This document shows positions 18,003 through 28,600 of a stretch of 64,000 nt of DNA, one piece after another; position 1 is the stretch's first letter, and each line of letters starts with the position of its first letter. Position numbers and translations under genes: made by a program. Below the pieces are notes generated by a model. It had not been told where the DNA came from. It did not search any database and was given only the letters and a program-made list of their open reading frames with translations. Origin of the DNA: Bacteroidales bacterium (lineage in GTDB: Bacteria > Bacteroidota > Bacteroidia > Bacteroidales > UBA932); contig SUYL01000042.1 in NCBI GenBank assembly GCA_015060445.1, positions 29,594-93,593 on the forward strand, written 5' to 3'.

Positions 18003-19049
18003 TTAGAAACTCATATCGTCAAATCTCACAATCCACTCATTAATTATAATCTGAGAATCAATCCATTTCATATTCTCGTCGAGGAAGAAGGTCATCTTGT
18101 ACTCATCCTGTCTGTCGAGATACTCCTGGTCATCCATATCATACTGGCCCTGAAGTTTTGCCAAAAGGAACATCTTGATTACCGGAATACGGAGAACTGT
18201 CTCATTTGTAGCCTTGTTCCTTATTGAAAGGATTGCATTCTGGTTCTCAACCAGTCTGCCCACTGTAAGTTCGGCTGTTGCAAAACTTATGTTTGAAAAC
18301 TCCCCGGATTTTGTCTCAGAAGGCTCAACAACATTACCCGACTCATGATGGTATGAATAGTAAGTAAGTTGCTCATCCTCAAGAAGGGTATTGTCATAGT
18401 CCATGTATCCGTTATTGTCGGTGATGGTAAACTCAAGATCCTCCGCAGGGATTCTTACACCGTCCATCTGGTGAAGGATGATCTTCACTGTATTTGTATT
18501 TTTAACCAAAGGAACAACTATCTCCTGGTTAATGGCTGCTCTGGTAGTGAAATTCTGGCTCTCTACCTGACCATGGAACAAAGAGGTAAGTTTGGTATTT
18601 ATTATACCGCCCTGGCCGTCAGACTTGGCATAAACCCTGTCCATTCTGCACTTGAGGTCCTCAATGCTCGCACCGGTTGTAACCAAAGGAACAGAGAAAG
18701 AATCATCATTATTCAAACCTGCCCATGCAATAAGATGATAGTTGCCCGGATCCATGTCCACATCCATTGCATACCCCTCCTGCTTCAGTACATCACCCTC
18801 CTCGGTTTTCTGATACACCAATTTTCCATCATTGTCAAATGCATATAGCGTAACTGATTTAACCTCGTTAGCAAATGCATCTGCATACTTCATATTATAG
18901 TCGTACTTGAACTTTACGCTGTAATTTACTGAACAGTCTACCTCCTTTTCATCAAGGATGGCGTCGCAAGATACTAATGAACTCCCCAACAGCAATGCTG
19001 CAACTAGACTGAAAGAGTATCGTTTAACAAAATTTATATTGGTTTTCAT
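18003..19049 (-). CDS. mfa2-like: FimB/Mfa2-family fimbrial anchor lipoprotein
   Basis: Lipobox SSLVSC; VKSVTLYAFDNDGKLVYQKTEEG; DPGNYHLIAWAGL. Confidence 0.82.
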   Translation of the reverse strand: MKTNINFVKRYSFSLVAALLLGSSLVSCDAILDEKEVDCSVNYSVKFKYDYNMKYADAFANEVKSVTLYAFDNDGKLVYQKTEEGDVLKQEGYAMDVDMDPGNYHLIAWAGLNNDDSFSVPLVTTGASIEDLKCRMDRVYAKSDGQGGIINTKLTSLFHGQVESQNFTTRAAINQEIVVPLVKNTNTVKIILHQMDGVRIPAEDLEFTITDNNGYMDYDNTLLEDEQLTYYSYHHESGNVVEPSETKSGEFSNISFATAELTVGRLVENQNAILSIRNKATNETVLRIPVIKMFLLAKLQGQYDMDDQEYLDRQDEYKMTFFLDENMKWIDSQIIINEWIVRFDDMSF

Positions 19050-19135
19050 GCTGCTTTCTTTGTTTATCCGGTTATTTTATCTGTAAGTTTTTTGAAGGAG
19101 GGAGGGAGATCCCTCCCCCAATTAACTGTAAATTA

Positions 19136-20989
19136 TTAGAACTCTACGTTTGTGAATCTTACAATCCAAGGAAGTATTTTTGCCTCAAGTGTAAGATAGA
19201 TGCTCTCATCACCACCCTCAATTGCATTCTCCAATTCAGGCATATCCAACTCTGAGAAACCAAACTTCTCAACGCTGCTTACTGCAATTGAATATACATT
19301 GTTACGCATCTTAATGAACTCGTTAGGACCTGCTGTATCTGCCTTGCCGTCGTCAAAGTGTTTGATCTGTGCTGCGTAGTAACAGTATCCGTTCTCATAT
19401 ACAGAGATTCCCAAACCTTTAAGATCATCTGCATCAATTGTTCCGTCTGCATACTGCTGGGTTGTCCAGTTTCCAGGAAGTCCCTCTACTGCGCTGAACA
19501 GAACCTCAAGATCCTTGTAGTATGAATCCTCATATTTGAACAGGGTTACAGGGTTGCCTGAAGCATCTTTAATCTGGCCTTTGAACACTACGCTGGTAGT
19601 CTTGTCCATTGTCTGGTTTGCTGCTGTAACGCCATTCTCAAAAATGTATCCCAAAAGGCCGCCAACTGTTGTAGCCTCAGTTGCATTTGATACAGCACCG
19701 TGGTCTGTTGTAGGAAGGGCTGCAAATGGAAGGGTTGCAACTGCATTCTTGTAAGAAGTCCAAGGGTTTGCAAAGTATGAAGTTCCGTCAAAGTCTCCCT
19801 CTGCATTCTTGTATGATGAATTAGGGTCAAACAGGAATGATGTATTTCCAATTGTTCCAAAAGGTGATCCGTTCTGTGCTCCTGTATGGCGTACATAATA
19901 TGTAGCATTGTTCAGGTTTACAAGGGCATACTCCAACAACTGTACATTATACTCAACTGTACCGCTCTCTGTCATGTTCTTCACACCTGTATAGATTGGG
20001 TAGAAACCCTCAACTGATGCCAACTGGGTATCCTCTACCATAAGTTTTGCAACTGTCTCAACACCGCCAATGTATCCGGTATAAGAAGAAGTGCTGGTGA
20101 AATATTTTGTAGTGCCGTCAATTACTGCAACGTAAATTGATCTTCTCTCGTTAATGTTCTTCTCGTTTGTGGTTGCTGCTGCAAAACCTGAAGAGTAATA
20201 TTTGTATGAATCTGTTGCAGACTGGTAAACCCAACCACCCTCTGTCTGGATAGTATAAGTGTATTTGTCGGCTGTAACTTTATAAGTATTGTTCTCTGCT
20301 GTCTGGCGGTAAGTTGCTTTTGCAAGAACTCTCTCAATGTTTATTGCATTTGCAGGTTTAGCAGGATTCTGCTTGTTGTTTGATGCAGTTACGTTTACTG
20401 TAACCTCACTCTGGTTTGCCATCATGAAATAATCTGCATTCTCACCCATAAGGCCACTAACCTGTCCGCTGTATGTACCGTTAAGGATCTCATCGTAAAT
20501 GGCCTTTGCTGCTGAAGAGTTTGAAGCGCTCTTCTGCTCCAATGCTGCAGGTGGGTTGGCAACTACCATTATTTTATAAAGACCTGTAGAATTTACAAGG
20601 AAACTCTCAGATGGAGTATAACTGCCGTCTGAATTTTTCTGGATTCCTACAGACTGGCTCTCGCCAACTGAATAAACCCTTACAAGACCGTCACCGCCGG
20701 TTGTCTCATCATTGGTGTTGTAGAAGGCCAACAAAATTTTAGAAACTGCATTCTCACCATCTGTTCCAACATGTGAGTGGCCGCTGTCGTTTGCATCACC
20801 GTGGGGATCTCCAGAAGAGTCACCGTCAATTGAACGTGTAGAATTCACTCCCGATACTATATCAAAAGTAAGGTAAGCCTCAGCCCTCTCTGCAGTAGGC
20901 TGGTCGATAGTGGTTGCCAAATCATCTTTTGAGCAAGAAACGGCAAGAAGTCCTGCCAATACGATAGTTAAAAAGAATCTGGTTTTCAT
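19136..20989 (-). CDS. mfa1-like: Mfa1-family major fimbrillin
   Basis: Lipobox AVSC; ENAVSKILLAFYNTND; C-terminal MRNNVYSIAVSSVEKFGFSELDMPE..LEAKILPWIVRFTNVEF. Confidence 0.88.
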   Translation of the reverse strand: MKTRFFLTIVLAGLLAVSCSKDDLATTIDQPTAERAEAYLTFDIVSGVNSTRSIDGDSSGDPHGDANDSGHSHVGTDGENAVSKILLAFYNTNDETTGGDGLVRVYSVGESQSVGIQKNSDGSYTPSESFLVNSTGLYKIMVVANPPAALEQKSASNSSAAKAIYDEILNGTYSGQVSGLMGENADYFMMANQSEVTVNVTASNNKQNPAKPANAINIERVLAKATYRQTAENNTYKVTADKYTYTIQTEGGWVYQSATDSYKYYSSGFAAATTNEKNINERRSIYVAVIDGTTKYFTSTSSYTGYIGGVETVAKLMVEDTQLASVEGFYPIYTGVKNMTESGTVEYNVQLLEYALVNLNNATYYVRHTGAQNGSPFGTIGNTSFLFDPNSSYKNAEGDFDGTSYFANPWTSYKNAVATLPFAALPTTDHGAVSNATEATTVGGLLGYIFENGVTAANQTMDKTTSVVFKGQIKDASGNPVTLFKYEDSYYKDLEVLFSAVEGLPGNWTTQQYADGTIDADDLKGLGISVYENGYCYYAAQIKHFDDGKADTAGPNEFIKMRNNVYSIAVSSVEKFGFSELDMPELENAIEGGDESIYLTLEAKILPWIVRFTNVEF

Positions 20990-21182
20990 GTCACTTATTT
21001 TTTAAATGTTGTTGTTATTGTTTTTCCTGCTGCAAAGGAAATCCAATGTGAACAACATCTTAAATGGCATTTTTTTCAAAAATCATAGCCATTTTAATAA
21101 GCGGCAAAAAAGACTAAAACAGAGGGGTAGAGAGGGGCATTTTGAATGATTAAGCAACCATTTTGACTAATTTGCCACACCA

Positions 21183-22415
21183 TCATTTTACCGGAAGGGT
21201 AAACCAGAAACATGATCCCTCTCCAGGTTTTGAATCTACACCAATCTCCCCACCAAGTTCTTCAACTATTCTTTTACAGATATGCAAGCCAAGCCCCCAT
21301 CCGTTTATATCTTTATTCAATTTTACAAGGCGATTGAAAATCCTCACCCTGTCTTTTTCCTCTATACCTATACCTGTATCCTTAACACATATCTTTATAA
21401 AATTTGTTGGGAGCATCTCATACCATAATCTTATCTCACCTGAATTTGTGAATTTGAATGCATTGTTAATAAGGTTTGATATTACCTGCTGCACCCTGTG
21501 AACATCTGTGACAATAGTGCATTCGGGCAAAGTTTGGTCCAAGTGCAGTTCCACACCATTAGGGAACCTCAATCTTGAAAGGAGAACTATATCCCTGCAA
21601 ACGGCATTTATATCTGTAGGGGCCTCCTTATACTCCATTGTTCCTGATTCTATCTTTGACAAGTCAAGCAATTCGGCAACAATTCTGGCAAGCCATTCAG
21701 AATTCCTCTTCACAATTGAGTAGAACTCCTTACGGTCCTCATAGTCATCTGTCTGTATCAGAAGTTCAGAAAAACTCACAATAGAGTTCAGAGGGGTTCT
21801 TATCTCATGGTTCACATTTGCAATAAATGAACTGATGAGCATATTCAGTTCTTCTGCCTTCTCCTTGGCTGCAATAAGTTCCTCCCTTTTCTTCTCATCT
21901 GCCTGCCGGCTCAACCTCAACTGTATGCTCAGGCTCAGGATTCCTGCAACCTGTGTAAACCATTGCAGGGCAATCTCATCAAGAGAATCATAATCCTTTA
22001 CAAAGTCAATGCCCACATATCCCCAAATTGCTCCGTTTATAAGGAGAGGCTCAACCAGTATGGATTTTATATTCTGTTCCTTCAGAATTTCATACTCGCT
22101 GCTTGCCTGAGGAGGGAGATCCTCAAGTTTGTGTACTATAATAGGATTGTCAGATATTATCTGCTCATTCCACCATGGTGTTGCATCAAAAGGGACACCC
22201 TGAAGTTGGTCTATCTCTGCAAGAGAACTATTTGACACAACTTCATATATGCAGTTCTGCACATTGCACGAATAATCATAAGAGAAGATGAAAGCCCTGT
22301 CGCCTTCCAATTTCTCCATTGCCTCAAGAAGGATATCATTTATACCTTCATCCAAATTCTTTGAATGGAGCAAATGCGACATTATCCTGTAAAAATCTTT
22401 CTGACGTCTGTACAT
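21183..22415 (-). CDS. GAF-domain sensor histidine kinase
   Basis: NVNHEIRTPLNSIVSFSELL, NLINNAFKFTNSG, DTGIGIEEKD, WGLGLHICKRIVEELGG. Confidence 0.92.
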   Translation of the reverse strand: MYRRQKDFYRIMSHLLHSKNLDEGINDILLEAMEKLEGDRAFIFSYDYSCNVQNCIYEVVSNSSLAEIDQLQGVPFDATPWWNEQIISDNPIIVHKLEDLPPQASSEYEILKEQNIKSILVEPLLINGAIWGYVGIDFVKDYDSLDEIALQWFTQVAGILSLSIQLRLSRQADEKKREELIAAKEKAEELNMLISSFIANVNHEIRTPLNSIVSFSELLIQTDDYEDRKEFYSIVKRNSEWLARIVAELLDLSKIESGTMEYKEAPTDINAVCRDIVLLSRLRFPNGVELHLDQTLPECTIVTDVHRVQQVISNLINNAFKFTNSGEIRLWYEMLPTNFIKICVKDTGIGIEEKDRVRIFNRLVKLNKDINGWGLGLHICKRIVEELGGEIGVDSKPGEGSCFWFTLPVK

Positions 22416-22516
22416 ATACTATATAATTAGGTATGGATGTAAAAATACAAAAAAATGGGCTACCTATAACACCTAAATATTATAGATAGCCCGAGTGTTG
22501 AAGTGAAAACTGGTAT

Positions 22517-23968
22517 TTATTTGCCAAATACCTCAAAATCCTTACGCTTCTTGGCAACTTCCTCCAGGTTTGCCGCAGCCTCCTTTATCCCTTTCTCCTG
22601 AGCCCTCTTGAAGTAACTCTCCGCTGCATCCAAATCGCCCTGCAAGAGTTTCAGCACACCGTAGTTATTAAGTGTTGCACCCTCATCCTGAGATGCTTTC
22701 TGCAAGAAACGTACAGCCCCGTTGAGATTTCCCTGTTCCAGTTCTATGGCGGCAGCATTGATGTTTGCTGTAGGATCAGTAGGGAACATCCTTACTGCCA
22801 CGTCAAATACCTCTTTGAACTCAGCACTTCCATGCGGATAGGTCTGGGCTACAAGATACATCTCCTGCAGGCTCAACTGCTGCGGACGCTCTTTTATTAT
22901 CCGTTTTGCCTCCTCAAGGTCAAATGCACGTACAGTGTAGAATACCAGGTAGTCCGAGTGTCTCAAACCAGGATAAACATCTCTATACAATTTTGCATAA
23001 GCCTCCGGAAAACGGGTCTTCAGTTCGGTCTCCTTAGCGTCCTCTTTTCCGGAAACCACACTGTTTATGATGTCAAGGATTGCATCCCTGTCTGCCAAAT
23101 CTGATTTCTCCACATAACTCTTCAATCCGGCCCAATCCTCAGGGGTACTGGTTACCTTAAAGATATCCTCAGGGAAATCATACTCCCCCATAACATATTT
23201 CTTAAGAGCCTCTGCCCTACCCTGGGCCAATCTTGCATTGTTCTTGTATCCACCCTCAGGTGATGCATAACCGTCTATATGTATGCCGGTTATCTTCACA
23301 TTCTCATCCTCCTTCACCACATCAATGGTACGTTTGATCTCCCTCAACTCGTCGGGATTACGGCGGTACTCAGGATAGATGGTTATCTTGTTTACAGGGA
23401 AATCGAGGTATGCCCTGCCCTGCTCCGTACGGTTCTTTATCTGCTCTACCTGCGGCTCAACAAACACTACAAGAGGCTTTACAGTGTATCTCTCCAGGTA
23501 TGCACTTGTAACATACTGGTTACCTTCATCCTCCTTGCAGTCTGCACACCCCTTTATCTCACTTGCCAGTTCAAGGTCTGCACCATGCATCCATTTCTGG
23601 TAATCTGTTCTGGTTGTGTAGTTTATTGTCTGGTTGCTCCCTTTCTCCCTGCGCACTACAGAGTATGCATTCTGCGGCACATCATTGGAACGCTCATGTA
23701 TAATTGCCCTGTTGCGTCCATACACAAGGACCTCGGGAAGAGTAATCACATGGGTGCCTGTGCTGTCCTTCAATACAGGGGTTATGGTAAGTACATTGTT
23801 TGTATTTATCTCCAGATTGCCCGGAACTGTAATGTCCATTGTAACTACAACCTGCCTGTTCTCATCTATAAGTATAGACTGGTTGCCTACAAGCAGTTTG
23901 CCGTTCTGAGCGGCAGCAGTGCCTGTAATGAATATTGATGCCAATAATATATATCGTAAAAGTCTCAT
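22517..23968 (-). CDS. DUF3868 / OmpA-like C-terminal protein of the fimbrial locus
   Basis: ITGIHIDGYASPEGGYKNNARLAQGRAEALKKYV OmpA-like segment; TPR-like C-terminus; adjacent to DUF3575. Confidence 0.85.
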   Translation of the reverse strand: MRLLRYILLASIFITGTAAAQNGKLLVGNQSILIDENRQVVVTMDITVPGNLEINTNNVLTITPVLKDSTGTHVITLPEVLVYGRNRAIIHERSNDVPQNAYSVVRREKGSNQTINYTTRTDYQKWMHGADLELASEIKGCADCKEDEGNQYVTSAYLERYTVKPLVVFVEPQVEQIKNRTEQGRAYLDFPVNKITIYPEYRRNPDELREIKRTIDVVKEDENVKITGIHIDGYASPEGGYKNNARLAQGRAEALKKYVMGEYDFPEDIFKVTSTPEDWAGLKSYVEKSDLADRDAILDIINSVVSGKEDAKETELKTRFPEAYAKLYRDVYPGLRHSDYLVFYTVRAFDLEEAKRIIKERPQQLSLQEMYLVAQTYPHGSAEFKEVFDVAVRMFPTDPTANINAAAIELEQGNLNGAVRFLQKASQDEGATLNNYGVLKLLQGDLDAAESYFKRAQEKGIKEAAANLEEVAKKRKDFEVFGK

Positions 23969-23986
23969 AATTTCAATGTTTTTAAA

Positions 23987-24580
23987 TTAGAATACATAAA
24001 TCAAGTTGATTGCAGCCTTGGTAGGTCCAAAATAGTGGTCTTTGCCATCCGGCAGTTTATCGCCACAATCCTCACATTCATACTTCTCCCAATCTATATA
24101 TGCATATCCCAGGCCCAGGTTAAGACCAAGATTCCAATGTTTTCCCAGAATCCACTGATGGCCCCAACTTACACCACCACCGTAAAAGTTACCTTTATAA
24201 CGGTAACGGCCCAGATCATCAAGCGGAGAAAACGGGAGGTCTATACCTGTAGTCTTAAAGACACCACCCATAAGATGTACACCAAAGAAATGTCCGTTGA
24301 ACTTGTCACAAAGCCAATAGCGCAACTCTGGGGCAACCATGCCCAGTTTGAGCATCTTGTCACCCACACCGTTCTCTGTTGACTTGTAACTCCATGGATT
24401 GAAATAGAGTGGAACATCAATTGTCCACTTAGGTGCTATGCCTACTTCCACTCCAACATTGGGGATGAGCAGCGCATCCATAGGCACATTAGTTTTTAAT
24501 GCTACTTGTCCGAAAAGGCATGTAGAGGCAAATAAACCTAACGCCATTAAAAAGAATTTTCTTAACAACATAATTTTCAC
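23987..24580 (-). CDS. DUF3575 outer-membrane-type protein
   Basis: LKTNVPMDALLIPNVGVEVGIAPKWTIDVPLYFNPW..ELRYWLCDKFNGHFFGVHLMGG. Confidence 0.88.
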   Translation of the reverse strand: MKIMLLRKFFLMALGLFASTCLFGQVALKTNVPMDALLIPNVGVEVGIAPKWTIDVPLYFNPWSYKSTENGVGDKMLKLGMVAPELRYWLCDKFNGHFFGVHLMGGVFKTTGIDLPFSPLDDLGRYRYKGNFYGGGVSWGHQWILGKHWNLGLNLGLGYAYIDWEKYECEDCGDKLPDGKDHYFGPTKAAINLIYVF

Positions 24581-24753
24581 TCCTTCAAAATTTAAATGTT
24601 TGTCAATTGCTTTAAGTTTTCATGTGTTGCAAAAGTACCGCAATAAGAACTATGGGAAGATTGGTAATTCCATCTTTATTAAGAGGTAATTTTTCCAGAG
24701 TGAATTTTGAACGATACAGGCTCAAAAAATGTTCTTTAGGCAGGAGATTTTAC

Positions 24754-24829
24754 CCTATATATATATATAGGTGTAACCCCCGAGTGAATGATACACCTAT
24801 CATTCTGATTATGAGGGGTATATCATTCA
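24754..24829. promoter_or_regulatory. cluster of inverted/direct repeats in the divergent intergenic region (candidate operators)
   Basis: 18-bp palindrome CCTATATATATATATAGG (24754-24771); ATAGGTGTA/TACACCTAT (24767-24775/24792-24800); TGAATGATA/TATCATTCA (24785-24793/24821-24829) with another TATCATTC at 24798-24805. Confidence 0.65.
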
Positions 24830-24862
24830 TTAAACAGTGGTATTTTAATCAATCGTATGCAA

Positions 24863-24928
24863 TTTGGTCATAACATCTGCATTTTGTTCATAAAAAATTT
24901 GGAGGGTTGAATTAAATACATACCTTTG
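24863..24928 (+). promoter_or_regulatory. direct repeats TTTGgTCATAA/TTTGtTCATAA followed by a -33/-7 promoter
   Basis: Repeats at 24863-24873 and 24883-24893 (20-bp period), -33 TTTGG at 24898-24902, -7 TACCTTTG at 24921-24928. Confidence 0.6.
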
Positions 24929-24986
24929 CACCAGGTGTTAAGTGGAAAATCATTCAAAACAGTAAAATTTTTAAAAACCTTTGAAT

Positions 24987-25586
24987 ATGAAAACAAGACA
25001 TTTTTTATTGGCCGCACTACTTATTATGGCATTGACATCATGCTCTGCTGAATTAATCAGCCCTGCTGAAGATATGCCCGCCAAAAGTGTTCTTGAGACA
25101 GAATACAACGCCCTTAAAATATCTTCAGTTGACGCACAGACCGCTTCACTACCTGCAATTTCAATGACAGAGGCTGAAAACATACTCAAATCTTTGCGCT
25201 CACACAAGAATGCAAAAGAGGAATTTCAGGTAAGCACACATAATGAAGGTGATGCACATCTTTGGGATCTGCTTATGAAACAGACTATAGACAACAAGTA
25301 TATATTTACCATCCAACTGCACCTTACATCATACGATGACGGTTCTCTGTTCTATAACGGATATGACACTGAGTGTTCATCAAAAATTATTGCCTGGAAA
25401 GTTGGAGGTTTCAGTTTTGAGTCTGACAAGACAGATTCTGATGTCTTCAAATTCAAATCTGCAAGCAACCTTTTCTTCAAGATTGCCTCCGATTCAGGAG
25501 AACCTGCATATTATAAGGTAAATGTTGCAATCCAAGGCAATTACCATTCAGATACACAGACATCAAACTATACATATACTTTGTAA
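24987..25586 (+). CDS. hypothetical lipoprotein
   Basis: MKTRHFLLAALLIMALTSCSAE lipobox; ATG at 24987; no recognised domain. Confidence 0.75.
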   Translation: MKTRHFLLAALLIMALTSCSAELISPAEDMPAKSVLETEYNALKISSVDAQTASLPAISMTEAENILKSLRSHKNAKEEFQVSTHNEGDAHLWDLLMKQTIDNKYIFTIQLHLTSYDDGSLFYNGYDTECSSKIIAWKVGGFSFESDKTDSDVFKFKSASNLFFKIASDSGEPAYYKVNVAIQGNYHSDTQTSNYTYTL

Positions 25587-25646
25587 AAATCTAAAGTCAT
25601 TATTCAACTAAAAAGATTATCTTTGTTGCAATAATGCAATTGCCTA

Positions 25647-28600
25647 ATGAAAAAATTATCCCTGCTCATTGCATTAATAATATGCAATGAGTTTTTTGCT
25701 TTCGGTTTTTTCAACCAGCCCAAATACAAACTGTACAACAAATCAGACGGGCTCAACAACAATACCGTTTCTGCCATATTCCAGGACAGGGAAGGCTATT
25801 TGTGGCTCGGAACCGACATTGGATTAACCAGGAGCGACGGAGTGAATTTCCGCCACTACCCCTTCAGCGAAGCCGGCGGAAGTTTCATTACAAAAATCTA
25901 CCAGTTGAAGGACTCACTCCTGTGGTGCTGGTCCAACAGTTACATAGCCCCCGTATGCTTTGACTCATTCCATGGGAAGGATATTCCAATTGAAGGTCCC
26001 GACGAATCTTACCTGCAGTCACTCAAAGACTTCTGCATTCTGGACAACAAACTCTATGCACTGCAGGGGTCAAAACTTGTGCATCTCCCGGTTGAATACA
26101 AGGAGGCATCCATAGTATTGCAAGCAGAAGAGATACCTTTTGACAAAGAGATAAAGAGGGTTTTCTGCGGCAACAATTCACTGTACCTGCTCCACAAGGA
26201 TGAACTGGTAATATTCAATCCGCAGACTGGGAGCAGGAAGGCAATTTCAATTGCATCTTTAGGCATAACCGCAAGCGGCCAGGTGAGCCATATAAAGGCA
26301 TTTGGAGATTACCTTTTCTTATATGGCGCCGCAATAATGCCGGTATGCTATAATCTGGAATCAGGAAAGAGTGTGGCTCTTGAAACTTCAGACCCACTTG
26401 TAGATATCCAGCAGGTAGACGGGAAGAGATTCATTTACGCAACCTGGAATTCCATATCGGTTCTCACTTTCAGCAGTGAAGACTATACTGCTGCGCAACA
26501 GGATTCATTTGGGCTGTTTGACAATCTGGCCCCATATGCCAGAATATTCAGAAACAGCATCAACGAACTCTACTACGACCAAAGGAACCAGGTTCTGTGG
26601 GTAGGCATTACAGGAAGGGGACTCATGAAGATATCATTCAGGGGAGAGAGGCTAAAATATATAGAGATCCCTTCCAATATAAAGTCTGTAAACGGCCTTA
26701 CCCAGGATATGGGTGGGTATATATGGATAAGTACAGATACCAAAGGTGTATTCCGCAGTACAACCAGCCAGTTGTCTTCCAAGATGCATTTTGAGCAATG
26801 GCCGGAAGCAAAAAACGGGAGGTATGTCCAATACCTGGATCAATTTGGGGGGCTGTGGTTTGGAGACAGTTATGGAAATGTAATTCAACTCAACACCAAC
26901 ACCGGCAAGAAGAATTCCCTCAAGATTGAATGTCCTGCAGAAGAGGGGACAATAACCGCAGAGAATATAAATGCTTTATACCTCAACTCCCGCAACGACC
27001 TGTGGGTTGCAGCAGACAACGGATTGTTCATTTTTGATATGAGCACCAGGAAACTGCTGGCGTATATGCCAAACAGCAGCAAAACGGGCAACATAACCGC
27101 AATATGCCAGGACGGAGGTGGGACCATGTGGCTTGGAACCGAAAGGGGTGTACACATGGCTGTGCGTGAAGGCAATACTGTAAATCTTACTTCCGGATTT
27201 GAAAATAGCGAGAATGTTGCCGCCAACAAGGTCCTTGCCCTGTATGTAAACAATTTCAACCAGTTGTATGCATCATACGAAGACAAGACAATACATATAG
27301 ATGCCAAAAGCAAGGAGGTTGTTGAGGCCCTCATGCTCCACCGCGACTACTCAAGCGGACATATCCGCTGTATCACGGATGACGGCAGCGGGTGTACCTG
27401 GCTTGGCACCGCTTCAGGGGTTGTAATGGTAAACAACGGCACCCTTGAATCATACCTTTACGAACTTGCAGAGAGTTTCATTGAGGTACACAGACTCAAG
27501 GATGGGGAACTTCTATGGGCAACCTCAAACGGACTTGTATATTTCCGTCCCGACGAAATAAAGCATTGGGTTGGCAACAGGGAACTCACAATATCAGATC
27601 TGGAAATCAACTACAGGACATTGGGTGATGACACCCCACGCACATTCAACAAGCAGTTGCAGTTCAAGCACAACGAGAACAACCTGCATATATATGTGAG
27701 CGACATGAGGTTTGGTGCCAGCCGCAGCAAAATTGAATACCGTCTCCTCCCTGTTGAACAGGAGTGGAAATCTACATACGGCAACTGCATTGAACTCAAG
27801 AACCTCAAACAGGGAAAATACACCCTTGAATTGAGGAATCCGCACATCACAGAACAGGAGCCCCCTGTAACCCAAATGAAATTTGTTGTAAAGCCGTTAT
27901 GGATTTTCAGTTTCTGGGGAATCTTCATATCTGCCGCAACACTTTTAGCCATATTGGTTCTCAGTTACATATTTGTTCTGTTAAGATTGCGCAACAGGAA
28001 GAATCTCTCCGCTATGGAGAGCAGGCTGCTCATTAAAATAGACGAACAGAACCAGAGAGAAGAGAGGGCACTGCTGCGCAGCAGGCTCAGACATGAGATT
28101 ATACAGCAACTCAGGACCCCAATTTCTCTGATAATTGCCCCACTAAAGGAGATAACACAAAATGTATCCCTAAGTGAAGATGTAAAGTTGAAATCCAACA
28201 TAGCACTTCTCAACAGTGTTATTGTACAGGAGATCTGTACCCGTCTGGAAGATCTGTTCCTGTTGGAAAAGGATGAAATCTACAAGGTTGCCCCTTACGA
28301 AATAAGCAAGATTTCAAACTCTACAGTATCACCATTGAGGGAGATTATCAATACCAGTACGGTAAAGGTATATTTCGACAAGGACAGACGTTCCGAGAAA
28401 ATCCTGTGGGTTGACCGTACCCGCATAAGTTTCCTTCTCAGGAGCCTTCTTGTACACACTCTCCAGTATCTTGAGTATTCGGGCGAGATGTGGCTCGACC
28501 TCAAAGAGGAGACAGTAAACGGTACCCACTTCTGCATTTTTGTAATAAAGACCAGAAAGATAGCGAAAATACAGAAAGACCGCACCTTCAGTCTCTGCAA

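Noticed and set aside
23279-23938. 219-aa plus-strand ORF antisense to the DUF3868 gene
   Set aside because: Shadow ORF of a well-supported gene with low-complexity hydrophobic/Cys-Tyr composition
23987-24637. Complete promoter for the DUF3575 pilus operon
   Set aside because: A -7-like TACTTTTG exists on the minus strand (24637-24630) but no TTG at the expected -33 position, so listed neither as a firm promoter nor as a finding
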